Assembly: GCF_963678635.1 (NCBI RefSeq) | Contig: NC_087069.1 | Coordinates: forward strand, 35,879,959 to 35,943,958 | From: Symsagittifera roscoffensis | Lineage: Eukaryota; Xenacoelomorpha; Acoela; Convolutidae | Direction of reading: 5' to 3' | Length of the DNA stretch: 64,000 nt | In this document: piece after piece, positions 1 through 9,209 of the stretch | Position numbering within the stretch: the stretch's first letter is position 1 | Layout: each line of letters starts with the position of its first letter | Translations under genes and position numbers: made by a program | Notes under the pieces: generated by a model | Seen by the model: only the letters and a program-made list of their open reading frames with translations | The model's database searches: none | Told to the model about the DNA's origin: nothing

Positions 1-371
1 AGAGACTTAAAGGGCATATTTTTAAAACTGGCACTCCAGGATCTTGAGCCTGAATTGCTAGATGTACCTCGCGTTGCGGAAAATGCTGCTAAAACCAGTA
101 ACCAAATTTGATTATAGATGCAATAGAATCAATCATACGAGCAATTTAGCTTCTAAATCATAACGTAGCAAATCCAAAAAGAGACGTCCCATCAATCGTA
201 ACCAGTCAATTTAGCCTTGACTTTTGATTATAATTATTGGATTGCACAAATTAGAACACTGCAGTAGATGGACTTGTCACGGCCATCAAGATGGTTCGTC
301 TGACTAGTAGATCAAATGTATTTGTTTGCCTTATCCGGTTGGTGAGGTACTCCACAGTGCACAATGAAGTA
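1..371. other. No gene seen, unassigned AT-rich DNA
   Basis: No convincing exon, RNA gene or repeat end is visible here. The stretch ends at the target duplication of the first MITE. Confidence 0.5.
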
Positions 372-379
372 GGAAGAAC

Positions 380-589
380 GGCTCTTTTCCTCCCCCCCCC
401 CCCCCTCCCCCCACCTCACACGAGCTCCAAAATATTAGTGTAACGAGTGGTTTTACGCGGTTGAGTATGAAGACCAAATATGTTTGTCGTGGCCTTGTTA
501 GTCTGTATGTATATTTTCATAACAATCGGACAATGTGGTCAACAAATTTACGTGTAAAAATTTGCAGGTGGGGGGAAGGAAAAAGAGCC
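380..589 (+). mobile_element. MITE subfamily A, copy 1
   Basis: A 210-bp non-coding element with inverted ends: GGCTCTTTTCC on the left and GGAAAAAGAGCC on the right, each next to a C-run or G-run. It is flanked by a perfect 8-bp target duplication, ggaagaac, at 372-379 and 590-597. The interior (GTAACGAGTGGTTTTAC and so on) recurs in at least six other places in the first 9.3 kb. An 8-bp TSD fits hAT-like or Merlin-like transposases; the superfamily is inference. Confidence 0.9.
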
Positions 590-799
590 GGAAGAACAGA
601 TTGCCTTAGAATTTGTTCAACTGAATTGTTCAATTTTAATAAGTATATTTAAGTGTAAATAGAATCCATTTTTTGTAAAATTTTGGCGGTTTGAAACTCA
701 ACTCGGAAATTTTTTTCCTTTTTCTCCCACCTGCAAAGTTGTTAGAGTATTTTTTCTGTTCGCATTGTCGAATTGTTTTAAAATCTGGCATACAGACAG

Positions 800-1007
800 G
801 GCTCTTTTCCCTTTGATTTGTTTGGAAAATTAATATAAGAAAACTTATTCAAGTTGACTTTTCAAGTTCTAAACTGCATCAAAACGTGTCAGCGTGAACA
901 GGTGAACAATTTTTACAACATTTCTTGCAAGCAAAATGCTGTGTGAACATTTTTTGAACAGCTATATTTTGAAATCTTACGAGGGGGTGTGAAACTGGAA
1001 AAGAGCC
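800..1007 (+). mobile_element. MITE subfamily C, copy 1
   Basis: About 208 bp, starting GGCTCTTTTCC and ending GGAAAAGAGCC. Its interior includes GTCAGCGTGAACAGGTGAAC and differs from subfamilies A and B. The flanking octamers acagacag and accgactg match at 6 of 8 positions, consistent with an older 8-bp duplication. Confidence 0.75.
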
Positions 1008-1024
1008 ACCGACTGATTAGGCCC

Positions 1025-1117
1025 TGACAAACATACTCGACCTTGTAAAACCACTCGTTACACTATGAAATCGATACATGTGTAAAGTGGGTGGAAGGAA
1101 AAAGAGCCACCACCTTT
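1025..1117 (-). mobile_element. MITE subfamily A, truncated copy
   Basis: Only one end is present: GGAAAAAGAGCC on the right plus the adjoining subfamily A interior (the reverse complement of GTAACGAGTGGTTTTAC). The other half is missing. It abuts the C copy at 800-1007. Confidence 0.65.
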
Positions 1118-1175
1118 TTTGCCTTCATTATGGAAAAATTCAAGTGCGCCACTAATTTAGGGCAGTGGAATCAAT

Positions 1176-1391
1176 GGCTCAATTCCAGTTCCTCCCTTTT
1201 TAAAATACCGAGTTTTATGTATGTTTTACGTGTTATTGTGGCTAAATGCGTGATGTTACGCTGTAAAGTATGAAGAACAAATCTGTTCACAGTTGTCGAT
1301 TTGTTCACCAAGCCAAATTTCATTGCATTATGATAACGTTAAATAAGCTTTTTAAAATTGAATTTGAAAGGGGGGGGACTGGAAAAAAGCC
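1176..1391 (+). mobile_element. MITE subfamily B, copy 1
   Basis: About 216 bp. It starts GGCTCAATTCCAGT and ends GGGGACTGGAAAAAAGCC, with the subfamily B interior (AATGCGTGATGTTACGC and so on). The flanking octamers gaatcaat and gaatcata match at 6 of 8 positions, as expected of an eroded 8-bp TSD. Confidence 0.75.
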
Positions 1392-1550
1392 GAATCATAT
1401 ATGTATATGAAATTGCTGCCATAAATTGGTAGCCCGTGACAAAATATTTTCTCACGTGTATCGCTAATTCAAATTTCCCCCGCTAATTTTCATGAGGTTT
1501 TTTTCAAAAAAAAATAAATATACCGAATATCAGGTGGAAAAGAAACGACC

Positions 1551-1788
1551 ATGTACTTGGCTGAACTGTTTTCCCTTATTGTAACTCTTACTTTTGTGCA
1601 GCTGTTTGCGTGGCAGAATATCACAAAACAAATCAGTGACAGATCTTCCATAGTCAATGGCTATGATGCACCCAATCGGAAGTTTTATGTCCAATTGAAA
1701 ATATTTCGATCCGGACTCCAGAGCAGTTGTGGCGGTACAGTTATAAGTACGGACACTGTTTTGAGTGCTGCCCACTGCCTTGACAAAG
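1551..1788 (+). CDS. Trypsin-like serine protease, first coding exon (partial gene)
   Basis: This exon encodes the N-terminus of a secreted S1-family serine protease, an enzyme class that cleaves peptide bonds through a His-Asp-Ser triad. Residues 1-20 are a hydrophobic signal peptide. IVNG at residues 34-37 is the mature N-terminus, and CGGTVIS...LSAAHC at residues 60-76 is the catalytic-His block, with His75 and the Cys60-Cys76 pair. The exon ends in phase 1 at AAAG/GTGGGG. The residues before IVNG are R-S-S rather than a basic residue directly at P1, so activation may not be tryptic. Catalytic Asp and Ser are not in this exon. The only other exon recognised is the last one at 25303-25439, about 23.5 kb downstream and also phase 1. 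The intervening DNA is transposons and a sequence gap, so the gene may be incomplete in the assembly or a pseudogene. The family call is firm; function is uncertain. Confidence 0.85.
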
Positions 1789-1870
1789 GTGGGGAAAAAG
1801 CTCTCTTTAAATTAGCCCCTCCGCCCCCAGTTACTCACAGCCCGAAAAATAAGAATTCACAACAATGAAT

Positions 1871-2102
1871 GGCTCTATTCCACTCCTTTTTCACACAATT
1901 GAAAAATAGTTTTAAATAACTACTTCAAAATTGTCACAATTCTAAGAAATTTTGACGTGGTGAACGAACTACCAAATGTGAACAGATTTGATCATCATAC
2001 CTTACATCAAAACTTTATACATTTAGCCATAATAACACGTATAAGAACTATAAGAACAGAAAATATGAACGGTTGGATGTGGTGTAGATGTGGAAAAGAG
2101 CC
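1871..2102 (+). mobile_element. MITE subfamily B, degenerate copy in trypsin intron
   Basis: Starts GGCTCTATTCC and ends GTGGAAAAGAGCC, with a subfamily B interior (TTTAGCCATAATAACACGT). It lies about 80 bp downstream of the trypsin exon 1 donor. No clear target duplication remains, so the copy is old. Confidence 0.6.
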
Positions 2103-2189
2103 CCTCTAATCATATTAATTAGTTGCCGGAAATACTTTTTAGCCCTTTTATAGTTCATAATAAAAAAAGTCCCTCCCCCATCTAGTTTG

Positions 2190-2393
2190 GGCTCTTTTTC
2201 TTCCCCCCCCCCCCCCCCCACCTGCAAATTTTTGACCACATTATCCGATTGCTAAGAAAATTTACATACAGCCTAATAAGGCCACGACTAATTTGGTTTT
2301 CAAACTCAACCTCGTAAAACCACTCGTTACACTAATATATTGAAAGTCGTGTGATGAGGTGGGGGGGGGGGGGGGGGGGGGGTTGGGGAAGCC
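2190..2393 (-). mobile_element. MITE subfamily A, copy 2
   Basis: An inverted subfamily A copy with long C and G homopolymers inside both ends. It is flanked by the perfect 8-bp TSD ctagtttg (2182-2189 and 2394-2401). The right terminal motif has decayed to GGGGAAGCC. Confidence 0.88.
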
Positions 2394-2697
2394 CTAGTTT
2401 GTTCACCCTGCGAACTTTCATGGCAAAATTGAAACAATTTTCAAAAATGAAAAATGAAAAATGAAAACAAATGTAGAGGGAAGCTGGAAACTAGCCCAAA
2501 CATTTCAAAACAAGGAGTGTTCACAAATAGAACAAAGAACTAGGTTGTTCGTGTAAAGGCAAAGCCCTGAGTGTTCAGACTATGCTCATAAACCACCTGG
2601 AGAAAAAGCTTCAGAATACAAAAAAGTAGGTTTTGGGCTTTTTCGCCAAATAAAGTATTAACAAACTATGAATTTTAAGCCAAAAATATCAAATTTT

Positions 2698-2921
2698 GGC
2701 TCTTTTCCAGTCCCCCCCCCCCCTTTGATATTTTCTGAAATTCAATATGTGAAAGTCTATTTAAAATGACTTTTCATGTTATAAACTGTGTTGAAACGTG
2801 TGAGCGTGAACAAGTGAACAAATTTGTACAGCATTTTTAACATGCAAAATGCCGTGTGAACAATTTTTGAACTTTTTTATTTTGTATTTTTACGAGGGGG
2901 GTGGGAAACTAGAAAAGAGCC
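2698..2921 (+). mobile_element. MITE subfamily C, copy 2
   Basis: About 224 bp. It starts GGCTCTTTTCCAGTCCCC and ends GAAACTAGAAAAGAGCC, with the C interior (GTGTGAGCGTGAACAAGTG). No 8-bp duplication is apparent; the right flank runs directly into a fragment of another repeat. Confidence 0.75.
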
Positions 2922-3029
2922 CACCCCCCCCCCCTCACTCACACCTGCAAATTTACATCGGATCAACCCCCCTAAGTCACCTACCGTAGAATGTCTTCCG
3001 TAGAATGACTTCCGTATAATTAACAGTAG

Positions 3030-3249
3030 GGCTCTTTTTCCTTTCCCCCCCCCCACCTGCAAATTTTTACGTGTAAATTTGTTGACCACATTGTCCGATT
3101 GTTATGAAAATTTACATACATACTAATAAAGCCACGACAAACATATTTGGTCTCAATACTCAACCTCGTAAAACCACTCGTTATACACTAATAAATTGAA
3201 GCTCGTGTGAGGTGGGGGGGGGGGGGGGGGGGGGGTAGGAAAAAGAGCC
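3030..3249 (-). mobile_element. MITE subfamily A, copy 3
   Basis: An inverted subfamily A copy bounded by GGCTCTTTTTCC and GGAAAAAGAGCC. It has a perfect 8-bp TSD, aacagtag (3022-3029 and 3250-3257), and a run of more than 20 G near its right end. Confidence 0.9.
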
Positions 3250-3480
3250 AACAGTAGTACCGACGGTTAATTTTGAACGAATCTAGGATATTAGGAAGCT
3301 TATGAAAATATACTTTCTCACCAAAAATCGATTTGGGTGGGGGATTGTTCGCTTGATCATTTACATCTCGTGGAGAAAATGGTAATTCAAATGCGCAATG
3401 TAAAAGAACTTGTGTAATTCCTAAAGAAACTGAAATTGACACGGATTGGTTCAACTATTTGACATATCGCAAATTTTCCA

Positions 3481-3740
3481 GGTGCGTATAGCACCGCTGG
3501 TAGGATGCGCGCCCAAAAGACCAGGGTCCTTGGTTCAAATCTGTGAATGACCAGATGAGAAGTTTCACTCTGCACGTGTTGGGATGGTTGGGATAGGCAC
3601 ACTCGGTTTGGTTTACAGGAACCATCTGAATTGTGCGCGTAGGCAGAATAGAAACAGCCTTGAGTCCAAGGGTCAGTGGGTTGTCCTACCAGTACCAGTA
3701 TGGCAAGCAGCAGATAGTCACCACTCCCAAACACCTACCC
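3481..3740 (+). mobile_element. tRNA-derived SINE-like repeat
   Basis: A tRNA-like head: an A-box-like segment near 3487-3504 (TAGCACCGCTGGTAGG) and a B-box-like GGTTCAAATCT at 3532-3542. A non-tRNA body follows, down to a C/A-rich tract. The body recurs at 4230-4435, but that copy lacks the A box because a tandem duplication begins inside the B box. The origin from tRNA is inference from the two boxes and their spacing. Confidence 0.55.
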
Positions 3741-4923
3741 CCCCCCCCCCCACCCCACCCCACCCCATTACATTTCAATTATTCAACTTTCGCAGTTGGG
3801 CTCTTTTCCAGTTTCCCACCCCCCTCGTAGAATTTCAATATAAAGTTGATCAAAATTTGAGCTCTTTTCCAGTCCCCCCCTTCAAATTCAAATTTGCAAA
3901 AGCTTATTTAACGTTGTCATAATGCAATGAAATTTGGCGTGGTGAACAAATCGACAACTGTGATCAGATTTAATCTTCATACTTTACAGCGTATTATCAC
4001 GCATTCAGCCGTAATAACACGTAAAACAGACATATATCTCGGTATTTTGAAAGGGGGGGACTGGAAAAGAGCCAAAAATTGTTCACACGGCATTTTGCAT
4101 GAAAGAAATGTGAAATTTGTTCACATGTTCACGCTGACACGTTTAATTGCAGTTTATAACGTGAAAAGTCATTTTAAATAAATTTTCATATACTATGTTT
4201 CCGAAAAAGTCAAAGGGGGGACTGGGCTCTTCAAATCTGTGAATGACCAGATGAGAAGTTTCACTCTGCACGTGTTGGGATGGTTGGGATAGGCACACTC
4301 GGTTTGGTTTACAGGAACCATCTGAATTGTGCGCGTAGGCAGAATAGAAACAGCCTTGAGTCCAAGGGTCAGTGGGTTGTCCTACCAGTACCAGTATGGC
4401 AAGCAGCAGATAGTCACCACTCCCAAACACCTACCCCCCCCCCCCACCCCACCCCACCCCATTACATTTCAATTATTCAACTTTCGCAGTTGGGCTCTTT
4501 TCCAGTTTCCCACCCCCCTCGTAGAATTTCAATATAAAGTTGATCAAAATTTGAGCTCTTTTCCAGTCCCCCCCCTTCAAATTCAAATTTGCAAAAGCTT
4601 ATTTAACGTTGTCATAATGCAATGAAATTTGGCGTGGTGAACAAATCGACAACTGTGATCAGATTTAATCTTCATACTTTACAGCGTATTATCACGCATT
4701 CAGCCGTAATAACACGTAAAACAGACATATATCTCGGTATTTTGAAAGGGGGGACTGGAAAAGAGCCAAAAATTGTTCACACGGCATTTTGCATGAAAGA
4801 AATGTGAAATTTGTTCACATGTTCACGCTGACACGTTTAATTGCAGTTTATAACGTGAAAAGTCATTTTAAATAAATTTTCATATACTATGTTTCCGAAA
4901 AAGTCAAAGGGGGGACTGGGCTC
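3534..4923. repeat. Tandem duplication, unit about 696 bp
   Basis: The block 3534-4229 is repeated almost unchanged at 4230-4923; differences are confined mainly to homopolymer lengths. Each unit contains the SINE body and a subfamily C MITE with a subfamily B MITE nested in it. The junction has short homology (ttc) between the SINE B box and the left end of a subfamily A MITE. Near-identity implies a recent event, or an assembly duplication. Confidence 0.85.
3799..4229 (-). mobile_element. MITE C with nested MITE B (first tandem unit, truncated)
   Basis: An inverted subfamily C element starting GGCTCTTTTCCAGT. A subfamily B element (3860-4073) interrupts it, flanked by aaaatttg and aaaaattg (7 of 8 match). 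C interior resumes after the insertion. The right end is cut off at the tandem-duplication junction. Confidence 0.8.
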
Positions 4924-5146
4924 TTCTTCCTTCCCCCCCCCCACCTCACATAAGCTTCAATTTTATGGTGTAACGAGGGGTTTTACAAGGTTAATTATGA
5001 AGACCAAAAATGTTTGTCATGGCCTAATTAGTTCGCATGCAAATTTTTGTAGCATTCGGATAAAGTGAACAAAACTTCACTAGTAAAATTTTGCAGTTGG
5101 GGGGGGGGGGTTGGGAGGAAAAAGAGCCGGGGACTGGAAAAGAGCC
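4493..5146 (-). mobile_element. MITE C containing nested MITE B and MITE A
   Basis: A complete nest. The outer subfamily C element runs from GGCTCTTTTCCAGT at 4493 to GAAAAGAGCC ending at 5146. Inside it, subfamily B occupies 4554-4767, flanked by aaaatttg and aaaaattg. Subfamily A occupies 4919-5128, flanked by the perfect 8-bp duplication ggggactg (4911-4918 and 5129-5136), which is part of the C terminus. The C element therefore predates both insertions. Confidence 0.88.
4919..5128 (+). mobile_element. MITE subfamily A, copy 4 (nested in C)
   Basis: A complete 210-bp subfamily A element, starting GGCTCTTCTTCC and ending GGAGGAAAAAGAGCC, with an exact 8-bp TSD in the terminus of a subfamily C element. 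The upstream copy of the tandem duplication breaks inside the left end of this element. Confidence 0.9.
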
Positions 5147-5182
5147 CAAATTTTAAATGGTCATGTAAGTAATAGGAAGACC

Positions 5183-5392
5183 GGCTCTCTTCCAGTTCCC
5201 CGTTTCAAAATACCGAGTTTTATGTTTGTTTTTCGCGTTATTACGGCTAAATGCGTGATGTTAGGTTGTAAATTATAAAGAACAAATATGTTCAGAATTG
5301 TCGATTTGTTCACCACGCAAAATTTCATTGCTTTATGACAACGCTAAATAGACTTTTCCTAATTGAAATTCAAAGGGGAAGACCAATTAGCC
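5183..5392 (+). mobile_element. MITE subfamily B, copy 4
   Basis: About 210 bp of subfamily B sequence, starting GGCTCTCTTCCAGTTCCCC and ending in a decayed AATTAGCC. No target duplication is evident. Confidence 0.65.
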
Positions 5393-5492
5393 TGCCTCAT
5401 CTCAATTTGGAACGACCTGTAGGGCCAATTTTTTTGCCACGCGTAAATGACGAGCGTCAATCTTTCAGCATCAAATCAGATCAGGAGATGTT

Positions 5493-5701
5493 GGCTCTTT
5501 TTCCTACGCCCCCCCCACCCCACCTCACACGAGCTTCTATTTTATGGTCTAACGAGTGGTTTTACAAGGTTCATTATGAAAAGCAAATATATTTTTCATA
5601 GCCTAATTAGTCTGCATGTCAATGTTCATGACAATCGGACGATGTGAACAAAAGTTTTTTTTTGTTATCTTTTGCAGGTGGTGGGAAAAGGAAAAAGAGC
5701 C
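5493..5701 (+). mobile_element. MITE subfamily A, copy 5
   Basis: Starts GGCTCTTTTTCC and ends GGAAAAAGAGCC, with a subfamily A interior (AACGAGTGGTTTTACAAGG). The flanking octamers no longer match. Confidence 0.78.
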
Positions 5702-5746
5702 CGAACTTTTACAATTAAAAGGTTTTTCTTATTGTTCGATTGTTAT

Positions 5747-6254
5747 CCCGTACCGAGAAAATTCTTTATTTCTGACCTGAAATACTTTGTATCTAATCTA
5801 ATTTCTGGTCAGAAATTCTTTTTGAAATGTTTAAATAAAGCATGGATTTTCTTTAAATACTTTATTTCTTATCCTAATTCTGATCAGAAATGAGCTAAAT
5901 CTAGGCTATTTCTAGCTAGAAAAAACTATCCTGGTGGTGCTCGAACCCTCGCTCTTCTGATTGCTATACACTTGCTCTATCCACTAGGCTACATCGGTTG
6001 ATGGAGTTATCAAGTTTTAGGAGAATAACAATTTTATAACAAGTGTAAGTTTGCATTGTATTCGCTACTGCGCTACTATGTTTATCTCGTTGCGGTTGAG
6101 CAGTTAACTGACTTCTGGTTTTTTCTTTCTAGAAACTGTTTGTTTCTAAACCAGAAAAGAAATATATCACTTCTGCACGGAAAATACGAGAAAACTAGGC
6201 TTGATAATCTACATAGAATTTCTATCTAAAAAAACAGCTTCCGTTCGGTACGGG
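5747..6254 (+). mobile_element. TIR element E with internal tRNA-like sequence, copy 1
   Basis: A 508-bp element bounded by inverted repeats CCCGTACCGA and TCGGTACGGG. A second, inverted copy lies at 45352-45870. The flanks show a 2-bp direct repeat, at. The interior carries a tRNA-like segment on the minus strand (about 5937-5991): an A-box-like TAGCCTAGTGGATAGAGC and a B-box-like GGGTTCGAGCACC. Both copies place this segment in the same relative orientation, so it belongs to the element. It could be a SINE captured by a TIR element, or a SINE family with inverted ends. Confidence 0.75.
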
Positions 6255-6461
6255 ATGAAAATTGATACAAGAATAGTTTAGCTAGACTCGTTTCAAGTTA
6301 TTATAGTGGTATGCGAACTCGGCGGGAACCACAAAAAACCGGGAATGATACCCCGAGAGAAAAAAAAATCGTGTGAAAATTGTTCTGAAATAAAAGACCG
6401 AACATATGTAGTCTTCAAATTTTTCGAAAGTCTGAACAAAAAGATTACAAAGAAAGTATCT

Positions 6462-6875
6462 GGCTTTTTTCCCTTTCCCCACCTCGCACAAGCATCAAAT
6501 TAATGGTGTAACGAGTGGTTTTACAAGGTTCATTATGAGCACTATAGATAATTGTCATTATTCAATTAGTCTGCACGTCAATTTTCGGCTCTTTTCCGCT
6601 TTCCTCCAACTTTTTCATTCCAGTTTTGAGAAACTTTTCTGACGAATCATAGAGTAATTAAGTTTTGCATGGTGAGCAAATCAAGTGATGTCAACAAATT
6701 TTTTCTTCATACTTTATTTTGTAACATTACGCGTCTAGCCATAATCACACGTGAAACAACCTATAGAATGACCATTTGAAACGTGGGGGGAAATGGAAAA
6801 GAGCCCGACTTTCATATCAATCAGCTAGTGTGAACAAATATTTTACTTGCAGGTGGAGGAAAAGCAAAAAGAGCC
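6462..6875 (+). mobile_element. MITE A with nested MITE B
   Basis: The outer subfamily A element runs from a decayed GGCTTTTTTCC to AAAAAGAGCC, with flanks aagtatct and atgtatcc (6 of 8 match). Subfamily B occupies 6587-6805, flanked by caattttc and cgactttc (6 of 8). The A interior continues across the insertion. Confidence 0.75.
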
Positions 6876-7049
6876 ATGTATCCTTTCATCCTTTCCTTTT
6901 TGCTTTGGCTCTTCTTAACTTCACCTTCCCTCATTTTTTAATTCATTAAAAAAAACATTTTAGCATTATTCTTATAGTAGTAGAATGGCCTCTGTGTTCC
7001 ACATTGGGTCGTTGCCCCTCCACTGTGTCGTCATATCATTGTTTTGCTG

Positions 7050-7267
7050 CGGTAGTTGTTCCAACCCCCGTTGATTTTTTATGAAATTCGATTTTTTGAA
7101 AGCCTATTCAAAATGATATTTCAAGCTATAAACTGCATCAAAACATGTCAGCGTGAACAGGTGAACAACTTATAACAACATTTACTTAAATGCAGAATGC
7201 CCTGTGAAAACTTTTTAACAATTTTAATTTATAGTTTTACGAGGGGAGAGAAACTGGAAAAGAGTCC
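7050..7267 (+). mobile_element. MITE subfamily C, degenerate copy
   Basis: Subfamily C interior (GTCAGCGTGAACAGGTGAAC) and a right end GAAACTGGAAAAGAGTCC are recognisable. The left terminal motif is lost. Confidence 0.55.
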
Positions 7268-7319
7268 AGCAATTAAATTCGGCAAGTTGAACAAATTTAC
7301 TTTTGTAAACATATTTTTA

Positions 7320-7825
7320 TTGTTCCGACTTTCGATACGAAAGTAACGGAATATTTGTGCCTGGGTGGGTTTTTTTTTTCTTCAGATAAATTTCGACTTT
7401 TTAACTAGCCATTTTTGACGGAATTTTATATCATTCAAAACGTATAGTTGTCCTGAGCTTAAATTTGAAAAGATATTTCACCTGTGATCATTTTTCGTAA
7501 AGTTATGAGGGTTTAAAGATTGCCATTTTGACCAATTTGGGACAATTAACGCGCGATATAATTCGCGCTATTAACGCGTAAGCGGAGATTTAATCTAAAT
7601 TGGTTGAACGAAGCTTGTTTGCCATAATTGATTTGTTACAAGGAACGAAATCTATCTTCTTATACTTTATATGGCGTGTGGGGGGATGATTTTCATAAAA
7701 AATTTCAAGTTTTAGATGAAAAAAAATTCATTTTTTTATTTCATTTAAGTTATTACTGCTGCTCCATAAACCTTAAAAGACAGTCGGAACATTCAGGGCT
7801 TCGCCCTGATACGAGCATTCTTGTT
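7320..7825 (+). mobile_element. Helentron-like non-autonomous element D, copy 1
   Basis: A unit of about 506 bp starting TTGTTCCGACTTTCG. It carries a subterminal inverted AGTCGGAAC near the right end, then the hairpin CAGGGCTTCGCCCTG about 17 nt before the end. It has a GC palindrome in the middle (GCGCGATATAATTCGCGC) and no coding capacity. Seven copies occur in the window, three of them in tandem. The Helentron-type assignment is inference from the subterminal repeats, the 3' hairpin and tandem behaviour. Confidence 0.6.
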
Positions 7826-8254
7826 CTCTTTACTTAACCCATTTAGCCAGCTATATCAGAACGTAAATCTATGACAAAGAAGCTTTGCCAATAAGATGGG
7901 AAGAGGAAAAGAACCTCACTTTCCGTTAGAAACAAAAGTCGGAAAAGTTCTATTGGAAAAGTCGAAAACTGGGTTCTTTCCCGCTCCTCCATCTTTCAAA
8001 TTTTGATCGATTGATGTTGTCCTGCGTTTAATTATGGAAATTATGGAAAAACGCGTAAAGTTACGATGTATGGTAAGAATAAAATCAACTGTTCCCAATT
8101 TTAATTCGTTCGCCATGCCAAGTTTCCTTGACTTTTTACTATTCAAGCGCTTTTCCAGTCCCATACCCCCCACCCCCTCTCGTGTAAAAACAAAAAAAAC
8201 GTTCAAAAATGGTTCTTAGCGAAATCTGAATGAAAAGAATGCTATAAGACATTG

Positions 8255-8455
8255 GGCTCTTTTTCATTTTCCCACCCACCTCACACGAGCTTCAATATAT
8301 TAGTGTAACGAGTGGTTTTACGAGGTTGAGTATGAAGACCAAATATGTTTGTCGTGGCCTTATTAGTCTGTATGTAAATTTTCATAATAATCGGACAATG
8401 TGATCAACAAATTTACATGTAAAAATTTGCAGGTGGGGAAAAAGGAAAAAGAGCC
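8255..8455 (+). mobile_element. MITE subfamily A, copy 7
   Basis: A 201-bp element starting GGCTCTTTTTC and ending GGAAAAAGAGCC, with a perfect 8-bp TSD, agacattg (8247-8254 and 8456-8463). It is among the best-preserved copies. Confidence 0.9.
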
Positions 8456-8807
8456 AGACATTGTTCACTTATTCACGCTGACACGTTTCATTGCAGTTTA
8501 GGGTTCTTTTACCTTCCCCCACCCCAAACTTGCATCAATTTCCATTAAGTTTGCAAAAATTGAATTTCAAAAAACAATCAAAAGGAAACTTGGAAAAGAG
8601 CCACAACGATCCCCCTTTCGCTTGCAGCATTTAGTATTTTCAATTTCTGCTCACGCATTTCAATTGCCATGAAAAAAGGCAGGGTTTTACTGTCTAATTC
8701 AACACTCTCTGTTGGCCTATACAATTTCGTAAAATCTACGGCTTCTCCATAAAATTGATGTGGCTATTTTCTAAATCAATAGAATTTCAAGTTTGTAAAA
8801 CTATCTA

Positions 8808-9068
8808 GCTCTTTATTGTTTTCCACGGTCTTCGCCTACGAGTACCCCCCTTCTCCCACCAATTTTTTCCCTTCAACCTTTGAACTACATCTGAAGAAAC
8901 TTTTAAATATTGTCAGGCTGCAATGAACTTTGGCATAGTGAAAAAATCACTTTTTGTGAACCGTTTTTTCTTCATAACTTACAATGTAACATCAAGCATT
9001 TAGCCATATGACACGTTTTACAAGTACAAGTAAGGAAACTTGAAACCTAGGGGGAATGGAAAAGAGCC
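8808..9068 (+). mobile_element. MITE subfamily B, degenerate copy
   Basis: The subfamily B interior (TGTAACATCAAGCATTTAGCC) and the right end GGGGGAATGGAAAAGAGCC are clear. The left end is eroded. Confidence 0.5.
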
Positions 9069-9076
9069 ATAGGTTG

Positions 9077-9208
9077 CTTCAAAACTTGGCATGCAGACTG
9101 ATAACGCTACGATAAGAATATTTGGTCTCCTTACTCAACCCTGTTAAGCCTCTCGTTAAACCACTAAATTGATGCTTGTGTGAAGTCAAGTGATGGAAAT
9201 GGAGCCAT
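9077..9208 (-). mobile_element. MITE subfamily A, degenerate partial copy
   Basis: Diverged reverse-complement subfamily A interior, ending in a decayed GGAAATGGAGCC. Confidence 0.45.
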
Positions 9209-9209
9209 A

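Noticed and set aside
3387-4430. Two near-identical minus-strand ORFs of 115 and 95 codons
   Set aside because: They lie in the SINE body copied by the tandem duplication, not in a gene pair.
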